Assembly: GCA_963724435.1 (NCBI GenBank)
Contig: CAVRUN010000005.1
Coordinates: forward strand, 620,001 to 684,000
Origin: AP-15 sp963724435
Lineage (GTDB): Bacteria > Pseudomonadota > Alphaproteobacteria > ATCC43930 > CGMCC-115725
DNA: 64,000 bases
Direction: 5' to 3'
The translations under genes were made by a program, and so were the position numbers. The notes below the pieces were generated by a model. That model did no database searches. It saw only the letters and a list, made by a program, of their open reading frames with translations, and was not told where the DNA came from. Positions 7,699 to 15,909 of this stretch are shown here, piece by piece; position 1 is the stretch's first letter, and each line of letters opens with the position of its first letter.

Positions 7699-8539
7699 TC
7701 CGCTCTCCTGCCGGTTTTGTCGTTGCGCGTAAGCAACAACTCCAACCGCCCAATGAGCAAGAAGAATGCCACCAGTAAAATGTCACAGAATTAAGCAGAC
7801 AAACCAGTGATTACTTTTGCACCACAACTAGTACATTTTGCATTATTTTTAGCCAAGTGATTATTATGAGAAATAGCCCGCTTATACCAGCCTGAAATTG
7901 ATGCTGACTCGCCAAGGGAATTGCATCGGTGGCGCCTGGCGAGTAGCAGATATTGTGGTTGGGGGATGGGGGAACGGCAATGCCTGCTCTGGCGATCGGC
8001 GATGAGATCAGCTCCGCCGAACTGCGCCGGCGGGCTCGGCGGGAGAACAGTGGCCGCATCACCGCCCGGCTGATTGCGATCGCCAACGCTCTTGACGGAA
8101 TGGACCGGGCGAGTGCCGCGCGGCTGGTGGGAATGGACCGGCAGAGCTTGCGCGACTGGGTTCACCGCGACAACGCCGCGGGTATTGCCGGCTTGTGCGA
8201 CCGGCCCAAACCCGGGCGCGCTCCAAAGCTAACCGAGGGCCAGATGGCGAGCCTCAAAGCGGTCCTGGCCGGTCCTGATCCGGCAGCGGACCAGGTCGGG
8301 CGCTGGCGCAGCGTCGATCTGTGCCGCTACGTCGAGGAACGCGGGGATGTCAGCTACAGCGAGACCGGGATGCTGCGCCTTCTATGGTCGCGCGACCTGA
8401 GCCATCGCAAGACCCGGCCGTGCCACCTGCAGAGCGATGAGAAGGCCCAGCAAGCCTTCAAAAAGGGGGCTTTGCCACTTGCCTGAACGAGATCGCTGAG
8501 GCCGATCCCGAGGCCGAGCAGTTGGAGATCTGGAGCCAG

Positions 8540-8562
8540 AGCCTGCCCCGGCGCAGGTCGGG
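8540..8562 (+). repeat. Short palindromic (REP-like) insertion, copy A
   Basis: 23 nt separating WSQ from DEARVG in the transposase remnant. It contains CCCCG-gcgcaggt-CGGGG, able to fold as a hairpin, and shares the block GAGCCTGCCCC with the reverse complement of copy B at 8910. The surrounding sequence reads as the intact protein if it is removed and one base adjusted. Confidence 0.55.
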
Positions 8563-8747
8563 GACGAGGCCCGCGTCGGGCAAAAGGGGGGCACCGGCTA
8601 TGTCTGGTGGCAGCGCGGCCACACCCCGCGCGGGCGGCGCGACGTCGGCTACCAATCGGCCTGGATCATCGGTACCGTCTGCCCGGCCCGCGATACCGGC
8701 GTGGCGTTGGTGCTGACCCGGCTCGACACCGAAGCGATGAACCGTGT

Positions 8748-8849
8748 TGATGGACAAGGCGGGCTGATGGACAAGGCGGGCTGATGGACAAGGCGGGCTG
8801 ATGGACAAGGCGGGCTGATGGACAAGGCCGGCTGATGGACAAGGCGGGC
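8748..8849 (+). repeat. 17-bp tandem repeat, six copies
   Basis: Six head-to-tail copies of TGATGGACAAGGCGGGC (starts at 8748, 8765, 8782, 8799, 8816, 8833); only the fifth has one substitution. The unit derives from the transposase codons for MDKAGW. Seventeen is not a multiple of three, so each added copy shifts the frame. Slipped-strand expansion is the likely origin. Confidence 0.95.
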
Positions 8850-8909
8850 TGGCATACCGCCGGCGCTCTTGTCGTACCCGATAACCTCAGCCTGGTGTTT
8901 CTGCCACCC

Positions 8910-8933
8910 CCTGTTCAAGCCAGGGGCAGGCTC
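8910..8933 (-). repeat. Short palindromic (REP-like) insertion, copy B
   Basis: 24 nt between the codons for LPP and YSPELNP. It holds the perfect hairpin CCCCTG-ttcaagc-CAGGGG (with flanking bases), and its reverse complement begins GAGCCTGCCCC like copy A. It is in frame, adding eight residues to the conserved LPPYSPE motif. Confidence 0.55.
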
Positions 8934-9125
8934 TACTCGCCCGAGCTCAATCCGATCGAGCGACTGTGGCTGCATCTTAAAGACAATCGCCTGTCGCACT
9001 GCGTCTTCCGCACCACCGACGAGATCATCGACAGCTGATGCGCGGCGTCGAACTGGCTGCTCGCCGAAACCGGTCGCATCCGCTCGCTGTCTTCCTACCC
9101 TTGGCTCCCACAGAGCAGCAATTAA

Positions 9126-9459
9126 TCAGGTTGGTATTACATAAACGATTTTGGCGAAGATTTCTCTACATCTCTCGAGATATCGGCCAGTTTCGGGTCA
9201 TCAGCCGGCGGATCAGCGTATTGGCTGGTGCGGTTCGAGATGTGGGTAAACCGAGCCGGTGGATCCCTAGAATCACAGGTAATCGAAGCCATCGAGGGGC
9301 TCAAATACGCATCGATGCGGTTACCGTCACAGAGCAGACATGTTTTGCGTCAAATTATTACAAGAAGGCGCCCTCAAAGCGTCAGCAGATAAACGGATTA
9401 TTAACCACTATCCGACATCGTGCCTATCTAAGTAACTGATATAACAGGAGGGCACCGTC
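9126..9459. other. Intergenic, right flank of the IS remnant
   Basis: Apart from the last bases of the IS630 inverted repeat (to 9139), I see no gene, RNA or clear repeat. The AGGAGG before the small gene at 9460 is at its right edge. Confidence 0.4.
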
Positions 9460-9747
9460 ATGGACGCCATAAAAATTCGCCGCGCCCCTAATGGTAAGTT
9501 TTATGCCGCTTGGCATGGCCGTCCAATCTGCCATAACGACGGGAATCTACGGTATTTTGACAGCGAGCGGAGTGTGCAGGACCTGCTGCAAGGCTGCGAT
9601 CTGGTCTTGACCGCACCCCTTAGTGTCGTGCCGGCAATTCCGGGATCACCAAACCGCGGCGGACAAGCGAGAGAGCCGCGATGCGCGCGCCGCGTTCCGG
9701 CCGCAAAGGTACGCGGAGGGCTAAGGCGTTTGTCGCTGGTGCGGTAA
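9460..9747 (+). CDS. Small hypothetical protein
   Basis: 95 residues with a strong ribosome site (CAGGAGGGCACCGTC before ATG). The first half (MDAIKIRRAPNGKFYAAWHG, then RPICHNDGNLRYFDSERSVQDLLQGCD) has the look of a compact beta-alpha domain. The second half is Arg/Pro-rich and atypical, so the original frame may have been lost near residue 60. No family recognised. It lies between an IS remnant and the NHL genes, in a loosely packed part of the window. Confidence 0.48.
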   Translation: MDAIKIRRAPNGKFYAAWHGRPICHNDGNLRYFDSERSVQDLLQGCDLVLTAPLSVVPAIPGSPNRGGQAREPRCARRVPAAKVRGGLRRLSLVR

Positions 9748-10146
9748 GGTCGCCGGTGCCGATAGGCCTGCGCAATGCCATTGCGTTTAAGTCGTGTGCA
9801 CGTGCGCGGTCTATAGCACGCGCCAGAGCTCCGGCCGCATAGGTAAAAGATTTTCTCTCATCTACTAGCACTGCGCTAACGCCGAGGTGCATTGCCTCGC
9901 ACATACAACTCGAAGAGTGGCGGTACTAGTTCGAGCGGATCGAAATCACGAGCCTTCAACCTATCCTTTACCGTTAACCATGCGCATCTGGTTCGGCTGC
10001 ACATGATCGTCCGGCCATTGCGTGCAAAGTACAGGACAGCGGCTGCGTTCCGCGGGCGGAAACAATGACCGCGGGGTTGAGGAGGATTGTTTTGGGTGGG
10101 GGGCTTAGATAACGTTACGGTCAAGGCATCAAGGGGAGGGCCTGAC
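9748..10146. other. Intergenic region upstream of the NHL-repeat genes
   Basis: 399 bp in which I find no convincing gene; the minus-strand open frame here has no ribosome site and no domain-like pattern. It ends in AAGGGGAGGG, the ribosome site of the first NHL gene. Confidence 0.4.
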
Positions 10147-11094
10147 ATGGCGACAATTGTGGGCCAGGGCGACTATAAATACGAGATCAACGAACACTGG
10201 GCGAAATTGCCGGACGGCTGGTCGTTCAAAGAGGTTGCTGCGGTCGGCGTCGACAAAAACGACAATGTTTATTGTTTCAATCGCGGCGAGCATCCGGTCA
10301 TGGTCTTTGACCGTCAGGGGAATTTCCTGCGGTCATGGGGCGAGGGGCAATACCCGCGGGCGCATGGCGTCCATATGGGCCCGGATGATTCGATTTATTT
10401 GACCGATGATGGCGGGCATTTCGTGCGCAAATGCTCGCTCGACGGCAAGGTGCTGTTGGAGCTGGGCATACCAGGCAAGCCTGCGCCGTATCTGAGCGGC
10501 GAGCCGTTCAACCGCTGCACCCACACCGCCCTCTCACCAAAGGGCGAGATCTATGTCTCGGACGGCTACGGCAACGCCAAGGTTCACAAATATTCGCCCG
10601 ACGGTAAATTGCTGATGTCGTGGGGCGAGCCCGGCAGCGATCCTGGCCAATTCAACCTGGTCCACAATATCTGCGCCGATGCCGATGGCTGGGTCTATGT
10701 CGCCGACCGCGAGAACCACCGGGTGCAAGTATTCGACGGCAACGGCAAATACGAGACCCAGTGGAACAACCTGCACCGTCCCTGCGGGCTTTATATGCCT
10801 TACGCGCATCACCCGGTCTGCTATATCGGCGAGCTGTCGGTCAACCGCCTCAATGCCAATCTCGGGCCGCGCGTCAGCATCGTCGATAATCAGGGTAAGC
10901 TGTTGTCGCGTATCGGCGATCCGTTTGCCGGAACGACGCCGACCTCGTTTATTGGGCCGCACGGCCTCACCGTCGATTCCCGCGGCGATCTTTATGTCGG
11001 CGAGGTCTGCTGGACCTTATGGCCGGGGCTGTTTCCGGGTCAGCCGCATCCGGACAATCTGCGCGCCATCCAGAAATACGAGCGGGTGCACTGA
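10147..11094 (+). CDS. NHL-repeat beta-propeller protein, copy 1
   Basis: 315 residues from the ATG at 10147, chosen over the longer frame because AAGGGGAGGG lies just upstream. The protein consists of NHL-type propeller repeats, each with the pattern GVHMGPDDSIYLTDDG, GEIYVSDGYGNAKVHKYSPD, GWVYVADRENHRVQVFDGNG and GLTVDSRGDLYVGEV; about six blades are expected. It resembles the fold of peptidyl-alpha-hydroxyglycine alpha-amidating lyase, but no enzyme function is proven. No signal peptide, so cytoplasmic. Followed by a close paralogue 130 nt later. Confidence 0.85.
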   Translation: MATIVGQGDYKYEINEHWAKLPDGWSFKEVAAVGVDKNDNVYCFNRGEHPVMVFDRQGNFLRSWGEGQYPRAHGVHMGPDDSIYLTDDGGHFVRKCSLDGKVLLELGIPGKPAPYLSGEPFNRCTHTALSPKGEIYVSDGYGNAKVHKYSPDGKLLMSWGEPGSDPGQFNLVHNICADADGWVYVADRENHRVQVFDGNGKYETQWNNLHRPCGLYMPYAHHPVCYIGELSVNRLNANLGPRVSIVDNQGKLLSRIGDPFAGTTPTSFIGPHGLTVDSRGDLYVGEVCWTLWPGLFPGQPHPDNLRAIQKYERVH

Positions 11095-11224
11095 TTTCAC
11101 GATAGTATTCCCTAGCCGGGCTTGACTCGGCAATCCACACCTTGGGCTGCTCGAAGCAGAGACGTGGATGCGTCGGCGAAGCCCGGGCACGGGTACAAAT
11201 TCTTCGGGCCTCGAAGGAGAAACA

Positions 11225-12184
11225 ATGGCGATCACTGTTGGCCAGGGCGACTATAAGTATCGCATCGTCGAGGATTGGGCGAGACTGCCGGACGGCTGGT
11301 CGTTCAAGGAAGTCGGCTCGGTTGGAGTCGACAAAAACGACAATGTCTACGTCTTCAATCGCGGCGACCACCCGATGATGGTCTTTGACCGCGAGGGCAA
11401 TTTCCTGCGCTCTTGGGGCGAGGGTCAGTATCCGCGCGCTCATGGCGTCCATATGGGCCCGGACGATTCGATTTATCTGACCGATGATGGCGGCCATTTT
11501 GTGCGCAAATGCTCGCTCGACGGCAAGGTGCTGCTTGAACTTGGCGTTCCTGGCGAGCCTAAGCCGTATATGAGCGGCGAGCCGTTTCACCGCTGCACCC
11601 ACACCGCGCTATCGCCAAAAGGCGAGATCTACGTCTCGGACGGCTACGGCAACGCCAAGGTCCACAAATATTCGCCCGACGGCAAATTGCTGATGTCATG
11701 GGGCGAGCCCGGCACCGGTGAGGGCGAATTCAACATCGTCCACAATATCTGCACCGACGCCGATGGCTGGGTCTATGTCGCCGACCGCGAGAACCACCGG
11801 GTTCAAGTATTCGACGGCAACGGCAGATACGAAATCCAGTGGAACAATCTGCACCGCCCGTGCGGGCTTTACATGGACTATACCCGTCACCCGGTCGCTT
11901 ATATCGGCGAACTCGGCCCGGTCATGCCGGTCAACCGTAACAGCCCCAATCTCGGGCCGCGGGTCAGCATCGTCGACAATCACGGCAAGCTGTTGTCGCG
12001 GATCGGCGAGCCGCATGCCGGGACAACGCCGACCGCGTTTTTGGGGCCGCATGGGCTTGCGGTCGACTCGCGCGGCGATCTCTATGTCGGCGAAGTCTCG
12101 TGGACGCAATGGCCGCAATTCTACCCGGATAAACCGCGCCCCGACCACATCCGTTCATTGCAGAAATACGAGCGAGTACACTGA
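11225..12184 (+). CDS. NHL-repeat beta-propeller protein, copy 2
   Basis: 319 residues from ATG 11225, which has GAAGGAG upstream. By eye about 80-85 percent identical to copy 1, with the same blade pattern and a short insertion near residue 230 (GPVMPVNRNSP). The copies share blocks such as GQGDYKY, LPDGWSFKEV, GVDKNDNVY and QKYERVH at the C-terminus. The pair is a recent tandem duplication. No signal peptide. In soil alphaproteobacteria such proteins often sit near catabolic genes; here the next gene belongs to the conserved division block. Confidence 0.85.
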   Translation: MAITVGQGDYKYRIVEDWARLPDGWSFKEVGSVGVDKNDNVYVFNRGDHPMMVFDREGNFLRSWGEGQYPRAHGVHMGPDDSIYLTDDGGHFVRKCSLDGKVLLELGVPGEPKPYMSGEPFHRCTHTALSPKGEIYVSDGYGNAKVHKYSPDGKLLMSWGEPGTGEGEFNIVHNICTDADGWVYVADRENHRVQVFDGNGRYEIQWNNLHRPCGLYMDYTRHPVAYIGELGPVMPVNRNSPNLGPRVSIVDNHGKLLSRIGEPHAGTTPTAFLGPHGLAVDSRGDLYVGEVSWTQWPQFYPDKPRPDHIRSLQKYERVH

Positions 12185-12212
12185 ACGCGCGCATGCCGCA
12201 TCGGCAGCGGTA

Positions 12213-12443
12213 ATGAGCCGGCTCGACGAGGCGCTCGCCCGCCTCGAACGGGCCGTGGCCCGGCTCGAAGCCGCCTGTGCCGCTTTGGCCGCCGAAGAGG
12301 AGGGAACGCGCCGAACAGCCGAGCTGGCCCAACTTGATCGGGCAAACCCGCCGCTTGGCGCCGTCTTTGGGGAAGGCGGCGCCGCGGGAGACGGCACGCG
12401 CGCCCGCGTAGGGCCGGCGCCGAAGGAGAGGGGGAACGAATGA
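12213..12443 (+). CDS. Small coiled-coil protein upstream of zapA (DUF4164-like)
   Basis: 76 residues from the ATG at 12213. The first 35 residues (MSRLDEALARLERAVARLEA and on) are heptad-like and predict a coiled coil; the rest is Gly/Ala/Arg-rich. Its stop overlaps the zapA start by 4 nt (ATGA). A short coiled-coil protein in just this position is a conserved alphaproteobacterial arrangement, often labelled DUF4164, and is probably tied to cell division. Exact role unknown. Confidence 0.68.
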   Translation: MSRLDEALARLERAVARLEAACAALAAEEEGTRRTAELAQLDRANPPLGAVFGEGGAAGDGTRARVGPAPKERGNE

Positions 12444-12778
12444 GCCAGGTTTCGGTGACCATCAACGGGCACCCATACAAGATCGCCTGCGATGACGGCC
12501 AGGAGCCGCGCATCCGCCGCCTCGCGCAATATGTCGATGCGCGTGTCGGTGATTTTGTCAAACACGTTGGGCAAGTCGGTGAAGCCCGGCTGCTGCTGCT
12601 TGCGGCCCTCGTTATTGCCGACGAATTGTCCGACTCAAACGAGGCGTTGCAGCAGGAGAAAAGCCGCAGCCGCGCTGCCGAGATCGAGGCTGACGATGCA
12701 GTCGATGGGGCGGCGAGCGGCATCCACGGCCTCGCTCAGCGGATCGAGGCTATTGCAGCCCGGCTAGAGAGCCCCTAG
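12440..12778 (+). CDS. zapA: Cell division protein ZapA
   Basis: 112 residues. The N-terminal VSVTINGHPYKIACDDGQE and the following RIRRLAQYVDARV match the ZapA head domain, and the later part forms the coiled-coil tail (ANEL-like LIADELSDSNEALQQEKS). ZapA crosslinks FtsZ protofilaments at the septal ring. Coupled to the preceding coiled-coil gene by ATGA overlap. The 6S RNA follows, as in many alphaproteobacteria, which confirms the assignment. Confidence 0.9.
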   Translation: MSQVSVTINGHPYKIACDDGQEPRIRRLAQYVDARVGDFVKHVGQVGEARLLLLAALVIADELSDSNEALQQEKSRSRAAEIEADDAVDGAASGIHGLAQRIEAIAARLESP

Positions 12779-12787
12779 CTTTCGGCG

Positions 12788-12948
12788 GCGAGCGGGGCTG
12801 CGCGGTGCGTTAGGACGCATTAGCCCCGGGGCCGATACCTACCTCTTGGGAGCCGTGCCTGTCGGGGTCGTGGCCTCGACATACGGTGCCCACCTGCTAC
12901 GGCGGGCCACGAGGGAGTTGCAAGCCGACGGCCGAGGCGGCTCCGCTC
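12788..12948 (+). ncRNA. ssrS: 6S RNA
   Basis: Directly after zapA. The ends pair: GCGAGCGGGGCTGC (12788-12801) with GCGGCTCCGCTCGC (12935-12948), one G-U and one mismatch apart. Inside are the conserved 6S-type segments CGATACCTACCTCTTGGGAG on the 5' side and GGTGCCCACCTGC on the 3' side that flank the open central bubble. 6S RNA mimics an open promoter and holds sigma-70 RNA polymerase in stationary phase. Position between zapA and the next metabolic gene is the usual one in this class. Exact 5' and 3' ends are estimates. Confidence 0.82.
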
Positions 12949-12988
12949 GCAATACTGATCTCGGAGGCCGACGCAAGGTGCGGCAAGC

Positions 12989-13804
12989 GTGAACATCCTG
13001 TTCTGTGGCGATGTGATGGGGCGGCCGGGGCGCGACGCGATCAAGAAATACATCCCCGAACTGCGCCGCGATTTCGCGCTCGATCTCGTCGTCGTTAACG
13101 CCGAGAACGCGGCGGGCGGCTTTGGCCTGACAGAGCGGATCTGCGGCGAGTTCTACGATTGCGGCGTCGATGTCTTGACCACCGGCAATCATGTCTGGGA
13201 CCAGCGCGAGCTGATCCCCTATATCGACCGCGACCCCCGCGTCCTACGCCCGGCGAACTTTCCGCCGGCCACACCCGGCGCCGGCTGGCGGCTGCACCCG
13301 CTGGATGATGGGCGCAACGCCCTCGTTATCAATCTGATGGGCCGGCTGTTCATGGACGCGCTCGATGATCCGTTCGCCCGGCTCGAAACAATCCTGGCGG
13401 ATCAGCCGTTGGGCATCGGCCCCGCTGCGATCCTGGTCGATATTCACGCCGAGGCGTCGAGCGAAAAGATGGCGATGGGGCACTTTTGCGATGGCCGCGT
13501 CTCGGCGGTGTTTGGCAGCCACTCGCATGTCCCGACCGCCGACGCGCAAATTTTGCCGGGCGGCACCGCTTATCAGACCGATGCCGGGATGTGCGGCGAT
13601 TATGACTCGGTGATCGGGCTGCAAAAGGCGCCGGCGGTGCGCCGCTTTGTCACCAAAATGCCCGGCGAGCGGCCGCAGGTTGCGGAGGGTGAGGGGACCT
13701 TGTGCGGCATCCTGCTCGAAACCGATGACAAGAGCGGGCTCGCGCGCCGGGTCGAGCCGGCGCGAATCGGTGGGCGCCTAACTCCATATCTGCCGCGCCC
13801 CTAA
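12989..13804 (+). CDS. ymdB: YmdB-family metallophosphoesterase (TIGR00282-like)
   Basis: 271 residues with a GTG start (VNILFCGDVMGRPGR, read as Met). The dinuclear-metal ligands appear in order: GDVMG (Asp), VVNAENA (Asn, Glu), TTGNHVWD (Asn-His), DIHAEASSEK (His) and GSHSHVPTAD (His-x-His). Relatives hydrolyse 2',3'-cyclic phosphodiester bonds of nucleotides. The position between zapA / 6S RNA and yebC is conserved in alphaproteobacteria; the 5-formyltetrahydrofolate cyclo-ligase often found here is absent. Length normal. Confidence 0.88.
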   Translation: MNILFCGDVMGRPGRDAIKKYIPELRRDFALDLVVVNAENAAGGFGLTERICGEFYDCGVDVLTTGNHVWDQRELIPYIDRDPRVLRPANFPPATPGAGWRLHPLDDGRNALVINLMGRLFMDALDDPFARLETILADQPLGIGPAAILVDIHAEASSEKMAMGHFCDGRVSAVFGSHSHVPTADAQILPGGTAYQTDAGMCGDYDSVIGLQKAPAVRRFVTKMPGERPQVAEGEGTLCGILLETDDKSGLARRVEPARIGGRLTPYLPRP

Positions 13805-13984
13805 GGACGGCCTGCAGGATATTGTAGTCCAGGCCAGGCTGCGCCAAAGGGTTGATACATTTCGCGGGCCCCGTCCTGTCACGCCGCAATCCTGCCATAT
13901 TGGGTTGTTAGCCCCGCCCAGAGCTCTTATGAGCAGTGGCACCGAATAAATACCCTGACCGCGCGGAAAGCCGCGCAGAGACTG

Positions 13985-14734
13985 ATGGCTGGCCATTCCC
14001 AATTCAAAAACATCATGTACCGGAAAGGTGCGCAGGACAAAAAGCGCGCCAAGGTCTTTACCAAGATCATCCGGGAATTGACAACGGCGGCCCGCACTGG
14101 GCTGCCCGATCCGGCGGCAAACCCGCGCTTGCGTGCCGCCGTGCTGGCTGCGCGCCAAGCCAATATGCCAAAGGACACCGTCGATCGTGCGATCCGCCGC
14201 GGCGCCGGCGGCGAGGCCGACTCCGCTTTCGATGAGGTCCGGTATGAAGGCTACGGCCCGGGGGGCACCGCTGTCATCGTCGAGGCGTTGACCGACAACC
14301 GCAACCGCACCGCCAGCGAAATTCGCGCCGCCTTTACCAAATCGGGCGGGGCGCTCGGTGAGACCAACAGCGTCGGCTTTCTGTTCGACCACGTTGGCGA
14401 ACTCGTCTATCCGGCCTCGGCAGCAAGCGCCGACGAGATGTTCGAGGCCGCCCTTGAAGCCGGCGCCGAGAATGTCGACAGCGATGCCGAGCAGCATTCG
14501 GTAACCTGCGCCCCCGACGAACTCAATACCGTGCGCGACGCGCTCGAACAGCGCTTTGGCCCGGCGACATCCGCGCGGCTTGTGTGGCGGCCGAAAACGA
14601 CGGCGCCGATCGACGAGGAGACCGCCGTCACCTTGTTCAAATTGCTCGAGGCGCTCGAGGACAGCGACGATGTCCAGAACGTCTATGCCAATTTCGAGGT
14701 CGCCGAGGACGTATTGGCGCGTCTCGGCGCCTGA
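13985..14734 (+). CDS. yebC: YebC/PmpR family protein
   Basis: 249 residues with the family start MAGHSQFKNIMYRKGAQDKK and the conserved NPRLRAAVLAARQANMPKDTVDRAIRRG, EGYGPGG, TDNRNRT and GFLFD blocks. YebC proteins act in translation of difficult (polyproline) stretches and were first described as DNA-binding regulators. Three structural domains are expected and the length is standard. It precedes ruvC, the classical order. Confidence 0.95.
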   Translation: MAGHSQFKNIMYRKGAQDKKRAKVFTKIIRELTTAARTGLPDPAANPRLRAAVLAARQANMPKDTVDRAIRRGAGGEADSAFDEVRYEGYGPGGTAVIVEALTDNRNRTASEIRAAFTKSGGALGETNSVGFLFDHVGELVYPASAASADEMFEAALEAGAENVDSDAEQHSVTCAPDELNTVRDALEQRFGPATSARLVWRPKTTAPIDEETAVTLFKLLEALEDSDDVQNVYANFEVAEDVLARLGA

Positions 14735-14770
14735 GCGGCGCGGGGGCAGCCAAGGGGGCGGTTGGCGGGA

Positions 14771-15280
14771 ATGCGGGTTTTGGGGCTTGATCCCGGGCTG
14801 CGGCACACCGGTTGGGGGGTCATCGATGTCGACGGGAATCGGATCGCACACGTGGCCGATGGCGTCGCTCACCCGGCGGCCGATCAACCGCTGGCGAGCC
14901 GCCTAGTGTCGCTATTCCGGCAAATTGGCCTGGTGCTCGAGGAGTTTCGCCCCGACGAGGCGGCGGTCGAGGAAAGCTTTGTCAATCGTAACGCGGCGTC
15001 GACCTTGAAGCTTGGCGTCGCCCGCGGTGTCGTATTGCTGGCCCCGGCGGAGCGTGGCCTGCCGGTCGCGGAATATTCGGCGAATTTAATCAAAAAGGCG
15101 GTGGTCGGGGCCGGCCATGCCGAAAAGGCGCAGGTGCAGTTGATGGTGCGCCGAATCCTGCCGGGTTTCGTCAATGGCGCGGCCGATGCTGCCGATGCGC
15201 TCGCGGTCGCGATCTGCCATGCCCATTATGGGGCGACCCGACGCTTCTGGGCAATTTCGGCCGGGGCCGGACCCCGGTGA
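14771..15280 (+). CDS. ruvC: Holliday junction resolvase RuvC
   Basis: 169 residues from ATG 14771. A TTG at 14762 in the same frame would add three residues, and the AAGGGGG at about 14751 could serve either, so the start is not fully settled. Catalytic acidic residues: Asp7 in LGLDPG, Glu in VEESFVNRN, and the Asp pair in GAADAADALAVAICH. RuvC cuts four-way junctions in the RuvABC complex. Ends in a 4-nt overlap with ruvA (GTGA). Confidence 0.94.
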   Translation: MRVLGLDPGLRHTGWGVIDVDGNRIAHVADGVAHPAADQPLASRLVSLFRQIGLVLEEFRPDEAAVEESFVNRNAASTLKLGVARGVVLLAPAERGLPVAEYSANLIKKAVVGAGHAEKAQVQLMVRRILPGFVNGAADAADALAVAICHAHYGATRRFWAISAGAGPR

Positions 15281-15909
15281 TTGCCAAGCTTGCCGGCATT
15301 CTCGACCAAATCACCTCCGAGGGCGCTGTCATCGATGTCGGTGGTGTCGGGTATCTCGCCTTCTGCTCGACGCGAACCCTTGGACGGCTGCCGCCGCCCG
15401 GGTCGCCGGTGCGGCTGTTGATCGAGACCCATGTCCGCGAGGACCACATCCATCTCTACGGGTTTGTCGACGCGGCCGAGCGCGACTGGTTCCGGCTATT
15501 GACGACGGTGCAAGGAGTGGGTGCCCGCCTGGCGCTCGCGGTGTTGTCCGCGATCGGTCCTGATGAACTGGGCCTCGCGATTGTTTCCCAAGACAAGGCG
15601 TCGCTGTCACGGGCCGACGGAGTCGGGCCGCGCCTTGCCGCGCGGATCGTCAACGAACTGCGCGACAAGGCGGGCAGCCTGGCTTTGACGCCGCTGACGG
15701 GCGCATCCGCACCATCGGCGACATCGTTCGGGCCGATCGGCGAAGGCCCCGCTGCCGATGCGGTTTCCGCACTGGTCAATCTCGGATATCGCCGCGCCGA
15801 AGCGTTTGGCGCGGTCGCCGCGGCAGCGCAACGGCTGGGCGCCGGCGCGCCAACTGACGCGCTGATCCGTGCTGGGCTGCAGGAATTGGCGGCGGGAGTG
15901 TCGCCGTGA
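15277..15909 (+). CDS. ruvA: Holliday junction branch migration protein RuvA
   Basis: 210 residues, GTG start overlapping the ruvC stop. The N-terminal OB-fold (MIAKLAGILDQITSEGAVID and REDHIHLYGF), central helix-hairpin-helix motifs (VQGVGARLALAVLSAIG and ADGVGPRLAARIVNELRDK) and C-terminal ATPase-regulating domain (ALVNLGYRRAEA) are in the usual order. RuvA tetramers hold the junction open and load RuvB. Stop overlaps the ruvB start by 4 nt. Confidence 0.95.
   Translation: MIAKLAGILDQITSEGAVIDVGGVGYLAFCSTRTLGRLPPPGSPVRLLIETHVREDHIHLYGFVDAAERDWFRLLTTVQGVGARLALAVLSAIGPDELGLAIVSQDKASLSRADGVGPRLAARIVNELRDKAGSLALTPLTGASAPSATSFGPIGEGPAADAVSALVNLGYRRAEAFGAVAAAAQRLGAGAPTDALIRAGLQELAAGVSP

Larger units (their letters stand above)
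7980..9125 (+). pseudogene. IS630-type transposase, multiply disrupted
   Basis: Reading begins at MPALAIGDEISSAELRRRAR with a GGGGGAA site and shows an HTH region (RASAARLVGMDRQSLRDWV) followed by the linker GLCDRPKPGRAPKL. The frame breaks near 8466-8470 (G-run) and continues in another frame as CLNEIAEADPEAEQLEIWSQ. The DEARVGQKGGTGYVWWQRG block holding the first catalytic acidic region is split by a 23-nt insertion at about 8540. A 17-bp tandem array (8748-8849) breaks the next segment. A 24-nt insert at 8910 splits FLPP from YSPELNPIERLW, the conserved C-terminal catalytic motif. A TGA at 9036-9038 interrupts the tail. Clearly a pseudogene. Confidence 0.85.
7882..9139 (+). mobile_element. 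Degenerate IS630-type insertion sequence
   Basis: The left end (TTATACCAGCCTGAAATTGA from 7882) and the reverse complement of the right end (TAATACCAACCTGATTAATT, ending at 9139) form imperfect terminal inverted repeats, which place the borders. The length of about 1.26 kb with a single transposase suits IS630 elements, which usually target TA. The transposase is broken in several ways (see next entries), so the element is dead unless helped in trans. Confidence 0.75.

Noticed and set aside
8748..8849. CRISPR-like array
   Set aside because: The 17-bp units are directly adjacent without spacers and derive from transposase codons.
9876..10148. Minus-strand 90-codon frame before the NHL genes
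   Set aside because: No ribosome site, no recognisable pattern, overlaps the leader of a well-supported gene.
13778..14887. 369-codon minus-strand open frame over yebC
   Set aside because: Antisense of a universally conserved gene, with no start signals.
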